This document shows positions 60,001 to 64,000 of a stretch of 64,000 bases of DNA, piece after piece; position 1 is the stretch's first letter, and each line of letters opens with the position of its first letter. The stretch spans positions 713,001 through 777,000 of the forward strand of contig LR746268.1 of NCBI GenBank assembly GCA_902729315.2, read 5' to 3'. Under the pieces are notes generated by a model. The model did no database searches. It was given only the letters and a program-made list of their open reading frames with translations, and was not told where the DNA came from. Source of the DNA: Spirodela intermedia. Its lineage: Eukaryota > Streptophyta > Magnoliopsida > Alismatales > Araceae. Both the position numbers and the translations under genes were made by a program.

Positions 60001-62373
60001 TTGGCTCTAGGAAGATTCGAACCCGCGCCAGTTGCCCGCCCTTTTTGAGGAAGGTGTGGGGGTTTAGTCCCACATCAGTTGTGCACCGATTTTTCAAGCG
60101 AATATATACTAATGTTACATTTCTAAGCAAGTCTCTTCTCTCGCGTGTATGACCACTCCTTGCCCCACAACCGGCTGGCCACCAGTGATGTGGAAGGGGA
60201 GTGGTGCACATGTCCCCCTATCGATCCAAGCCGCTCGAGCCCTTGCTTGCATCTACTCCCCGACTGAGCTTCCGACCCGCTTGCGGGCCTGGTTAGCCGG
60301 CGGGTCTCCCATTTTGTCTTATTTTTATTTTTATTTCTTTTTTTTCATTTATCTCAAAAGTAAGACTATAAAAATTATATAAAATTATTTAAAATCACAT
60401 AATTACCCAAAAATTCACGTTAATCAACTGAAAACCACTTTTCACAGTTTAACACAAATATAAGTCTATTTATCATGAGTTAAGACTAAAACTATATTAT
60501 TTACTAATTATTAACTCATGATAATGAAGACTTATCAGGGAGTCAAGAGGAGGAGGTGATGGTAGAGAGAATGGTTAGGAGGGAGTTGAAGGAGATGAAT
60601 ATGCAAGAACCACCAAGGAGGAAAAGTTAGGTGGAGGAGAGGTGACAGCTTGAGAAGGTGGAGGGAAGGTAGAGGAGAAGAAGAGAAACTCCTCATAGAA
60701 GGTGACATCGGCTGATGTAACATAGCGATAGGTGTCAAGAAAGTAAACCCGATAGTCATTCTGCATTTGGGAGTAGCTAACAAAAACCTTTTTGAGAGTA
60801 TGATGAACGAGTTTAAATAGGGAAGGAGAGTGATCCAAGATAAAGGTAATGCATCCAAAGACCCGAGGAGAGAAAAAATAAAGACGAGATAGGTAGAAAG
60901 CATTAAAGGGAAATGGCCCCACCTAGAGAGCGAAGGGAAGCCGATTATAGAGGTAAGCGATTGTCATGAGGCCATTAGTCCACAAATAGTGTGAGACATT
61001 CATCTCAAGAAGTAGGGTGTGAGTGATGTCAAGGAACTAGCAATGTTTGCGCTCAACAACATCATTTTGCTATGAGATATAAGGACAAGTGGTCTAATAG
61101 ATAATGGTCACAATCAACGTAGAAGGTTTGAAGAGAGGTTTAGACAAACTTGAGGGCGTTGTTGGTACAAAGAATTTAGTCGTAGTGGAATATTGAGTGA
61201 CGACTTCTGTGATAAAGTGGGTAATAGTAGTGATGACCTTAGAGCGATCATGTATGAAATATACCCAACTCACATAGGTGTACTCATCAGTAAGAATGAT
61301 GTAATATCAATGGTCCGAGAGGGAAGGAGTACGAGAAGGACCTCATACATCACAATAGATGAGATCAAAAAAGAAAAAAGAAAGAATAATATCTCAACTA
61401 ACATGACTCGCACACAAACTTCTTAAGAGAAAATCATGTAAATTTTTTTAAAGTTTCTCAAAATAGAAATGACCTAACCACCAATGTCATAAGAGGATAG
61501 AAGTGGTGGTAAAGGTAACAAAAATGATCTTAAGGTTAGAAGAAGGTTAAATGGAAATGAGTTTATAGACACTTTGCCCGTTCTCACGGCTCAAATCAAT
61601 CCTCCACTTGATGTGTAGACTTTGAAAAATGCAATGAAAAGAAAAAAGGTAATGGTACAATCAGGGCACGAGTAATGACACTAATTGAGAGAAGGTTCGC
61701 AAGAAAGCTATGAACATAAAAGACTTGTTGGAAGAGAATAGTAAAAGTGGCAAGGGTAGTGTCACGGCCTTTGACCAAATAAGTCTAGCCATCAACAACG
61801 GTGATGGGGGGATGGGAAGGGGTAAGTTGATATGAAGATAAAAGGGATAAAGTGCCGATTATATGATTGAAGGCCCTTGAGTCGATAATCCATGGTGATG
61901 AAGAAGAAGCAATGAGAGCATGTGTACTTGACATGGAGGGAGCTGGAAGCAAGGTGAGGCTAGTAAAAGAGGTGTTATTAAAACTATAGAGACTGATGTA
62001 GTGATGAAATCCGTCATACTTTGCAGACGTCAGGTTGACATTGAAAGTTAGGGCAAGGACATTTGAAGGAGTGGGTGAGATAGGAGCCGAAGGAGTCATG
62101 GCTGACTAGACAGAAGCCGGTTTGTCGAATTACTTTCAACATTTGTTGTCCTAATGGTTCTACTTGTCGTAATAGGGAGACAAGGGGAAGGAGTTGCAGC
62201 CCTTTCCACGAGGAAGACAGCTGCCCTTAAGGTAGAAAGATGGGCCATCATCTCAAGCCTGAGGAGTGGCAACAACCATAGTTAAAGGAGAAGTCACGGC
62301 ACCTGTGGAGGAAGGTGGAGGACAAAGACATACCAATCGTGACCCGAAGTGCCGCAAAGAAGATGGAGGCAAG
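57050..62373 (-). mobile_element. Degenerate Ty1-copia element on the minus strand, split by an insertion
   Basis: Reading leftward from 62,373: a gag end with a broken CCHC region (about 62,130-62,230), a protease word WIIDSRAFNHIIG (about 61,885; the DSG motif is DSR), and an integrase C-terminal block (RVFGCITFILDHSP, KVFVSYSQMQNDYR, VTSADVTFYEE; 60,650-60,900). Then comes an interruption by an unrelated 1.6-kb element (58,920-60,537). The element resumes with the linker (TCTQHPISHFVSYDCLSPSF; 58,690-58,760), the reverse transcriptase site YVDDI at 58,067-58,081, the RT end EDVNWYRQLLSKLIYLTVTCP (about 57,775-57,835) and an RNase H-like block near 57,500-57,600. Many stops make it non-coding. 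The protease region is closely similar to the plus-strand copy at 56,600-56,990, so both belong to one family. Confidence 0.8.
58920..60537 (-). mobile_element. 1.6-kb LTR-like element, copy 1 (inserted in copia)
   Basis: Read on the minus strand it starts TGATAAGTCTTCATTATCAT and ends ACTATACA, so it has the TG...CA ends of an LTR and a length of 1,618 bases. It interrupts the minus-strand copia between integrase and reverse transcriptase. No primer binding site or polypurine tract adjoins it, so it looks like a solo LTR. It contains a GATGTGGGACTAAA word (about 60,064-60,077 on the minus strand), common in plant LTRs. A 5-base AGTCA occurs near both ends but not exactly abutting (offset 1 and 3 bases). 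No protein coding was recognised. Confidence 0.7.
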
Positions 62374-63998
62374 TGATAAGTCTTTATTATCATGAGTTAG
62401 TAATTAGTAAATAATATAATTTTAGTCTTAACTCTTGATAAATAGACTTATATTTGTGTTAAATTGTGAAAAGTGGTTTTTAGTTGATTAACGTGAATTT
62501 TTAGTTAATTATGTGATTTTCTATAAATTTATATGATTTTTATAATCCTATTTTTGAGATAAATAAAGAAAAAGAAATAAAAATAAAAATATAACTAAAC
62601 GAGGGGACTCGTTGGCCAACTAGGCCCGCAAGTTAGTTGGAAGCACAATCAAGGGGAGCTGTGAGCAAGGGCTCGAGTGACTAGGACTGATGGGGGCACG
62701 CGTGCACCACTCCCCTTCCACGTCACCAGTGGCCAGCTGGTTATGGGGCAAAGAGTGGTCGTACACGTGGGAGAAAATGACTCATTACTTGAAAATGTGA
62801 TATTAGTATTTATTCGCCCAAACTTTGGCACACAAGCGATGTGAGACTAAATTCGCATCACACCTTCTCTTGAAAGGCTTCAAAGGCGGGCAACCAACGT
62901 GGGTTAAAATCCTCCCAGAATCAAAACTCGTATTTTTATCTAATTATCGTGACTTTCTTGCAGATCACCGGTGAAGGATTAAGCTGCTAGAATCACTAGA
63001 TCATCGGCAAAAATCTCGTCAATGTGATTTGTGGAGCATTGTTATTAAAATTGTTGAACGATTCGCAATAAAAGGATCGCAAATCCATCGAGTAAATCAT
63101 CTCTAATCAATGAACAAGCCATCGTCAGAAAAAAGACGATCTGCTGAGAGATGAGTCATCGCCTCTTGAGAGCATATCGGATGCGATGAAGAGCCTCTTC
63201 TTATTACACGAACCTGAGGATGTAACTCCTTGACATGCGCCCCACCTCCATCCAGCTCCTCTTCGTTGGGTGACAGCCGTCGGAGAGCCACAAAGTTATC
63301 ATTTTTCTGCTCTGTTTAGTGATAGCCACCAGAGACGATTCGACAACCCATTTCATTAATCTCTAGACTTTATAGGGAGATCTAGAGATTGTCCACATTG
63401 TCCTTGTCTAAAGAGAGCCTTCGAGGCCGTGGATACTGCACGACGATCCTCTTGAACGTTCAAGATTTTGGTACATTGTCGACGCATTGCCACCTCGACA
63501 CCGGAACTCTATTTTCTTACTTTCAACTTAATTTCTGCTTCATTTAGTGATAGTGTGTGTGATTTAAATTTACCAAGCTATACTTCATTTAATTATAATT
63601 CTTTCAGCTTTTACAGATCTTAATTTGATGAATTAAATCATTTGTAATTACTTACGTAAGAATCGTTAGGTGGAACTCTATTTTCGTCTGATTCACGTTC
63701 GTCGAGCGCTAACGTCATCCTAATGTCTGCACCCTTATTTCCTTTTTTTATAAATTTAAAATATATTTTATTTTCATTTCATAGTATAAAATTCATAAAA
63801 AATCATATCCTTTGAGTAAAATTATAAAAAATTACCCAATATTATATTATATCTCTATGATTGATCTGAAAAATTACTACTATTTTTAAAAGTTTTATTA
63901 AATTATAATTGATATATTTGTTCAAAAATACTTCTAAATATCTAAAAATTAATATTTTCTAGTTTTATAAATTTTAAATTTGTGTGATTTACTATACA
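62374..63998 (+). mobile_element. 1.6-kb LTR-like element, copy 2 (inverted relative to copy 1)
   Basis: It begins TGATAAGTCTTTATTATCAT and ends ACTATACA two bases before the window edge; its length is 1,625 bases. It is the reverse complement of 58,920-60,537 over its whole length with scattered substitutions. The first ~60 and last ~60 bases are nearly identical by eye. Copy 2 interrupts the gag part of the minus-strand copia. Whether a full element or a solo LTR continues beyond the edge cannot be seen. Confidence 0.7.
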
Positions 63999-64000
63999 AT

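Noticed and set aside
60009-60040. tRNA-like B-box word (GGGTTCGAATC) on the minus strand
   Set aside because: No A box, cloverleaf or acceptor stem; it is part of the LTR-like element.
59951-60382. Short frames inside the 1.6-kb LTR-like element
   Set aside because: Not conserved with the second copy as protein and without recognisable domain; LTR regulatory DNA is the better explanation.

Overview
The window is nuclear DNA of a flowering plant. The protein-coding genes have many GT-AG introns, the protein families include plant-specific ones (MAP70, PLATZ, PLS-class PPR, plastid-type SET methyltransferase, DRP1 dynamin), and the right end holds plant Ty1-copia retrotransposon remains with an initiator-methionine-type primer binding site. 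Several short-intron or intronless genes are very GC-rich in their exons (PPR, Nudix, PLATZ), which hints at a monocot, but this is only an impression. Sequence alone does not name the species. I saw no bacterial, organellar or viral genome, apart from one 35-base plastid tRNA scrap inside an intron.

Layout, left to right. 1-16,282 (+): the last 19 exons of THO2, the large subunit of the THO/TREX mRNA-export complex; its N-terminal ~400 residues lie off the left edge. One 3.4-kb intron contains a decayed LINE. 19,110-25,260: two PLATZ zinc-binding transcription factor genes facing each other tail to tail (PLATZ-A + at 19,650-20,699; PLATZ-B - at 22,797-24,533). The inverted duplication also carries a recognisable promoter block and a CT-rich leader. 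25,261-30,221: AT-rich intergenic DNA, a small unidentified minus-strand gene fragment, a GAA minisatellite and very long CT/GA tracts. 30,222-35,714 (-): a complete 16-exon dynamin-related protein of the DRP1 class (613 aa). 36,545-37,431: a tandem array with a ~154-bp unit. 37,700-43,471 (-): a complete 11-exon MAP70 microtubule-associated protein (635 aa), including a remote 40-base last exon. 44,788-48,508 (+): a plastid-type SET-domain (Rubisco LSMT-like) methyltransferase with a GC-AG intron and a stop-free in-frame intron; it is divergent from MAP70. 49,615-51,213 (+): an intronless PLS-E PPR protein whose 3' end is triplicated in tandem. 52,812-53,684 (+): a 4-exon Nudix hydrolase of the diphosphoinositol-polyphosphate type. 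54,540-64,000: a nest of degenerate copia fragments in opposite orientations, invaded by two inverted ~1.6-kb LTR-like elements.

The genes look like ordinary, independently transcribed housekeeping and regulatory loci: mRNA export, zinc-finger transcription regulation, cell-plate and vesicle scission, cortical microtubules, plastid protein methylation, organelle RNA editing and phosphate signalling. I see no operon-like or clustered pathway logic. Exon boundaries were set by hand from GT/AG sites plus reading-frame continuity. For THO2, DRP1, MAP70, the SET gene and Nudix, the exon lengths sum to whole codons with no internal stops. I did not find a clearly novel system. The most interesting local features are the PLATZ inverted duplication with its promoters, the two unusual introns of the SET gene, the triplicated PPR 3' end, and the inverted 1.6-kb elements within copia.
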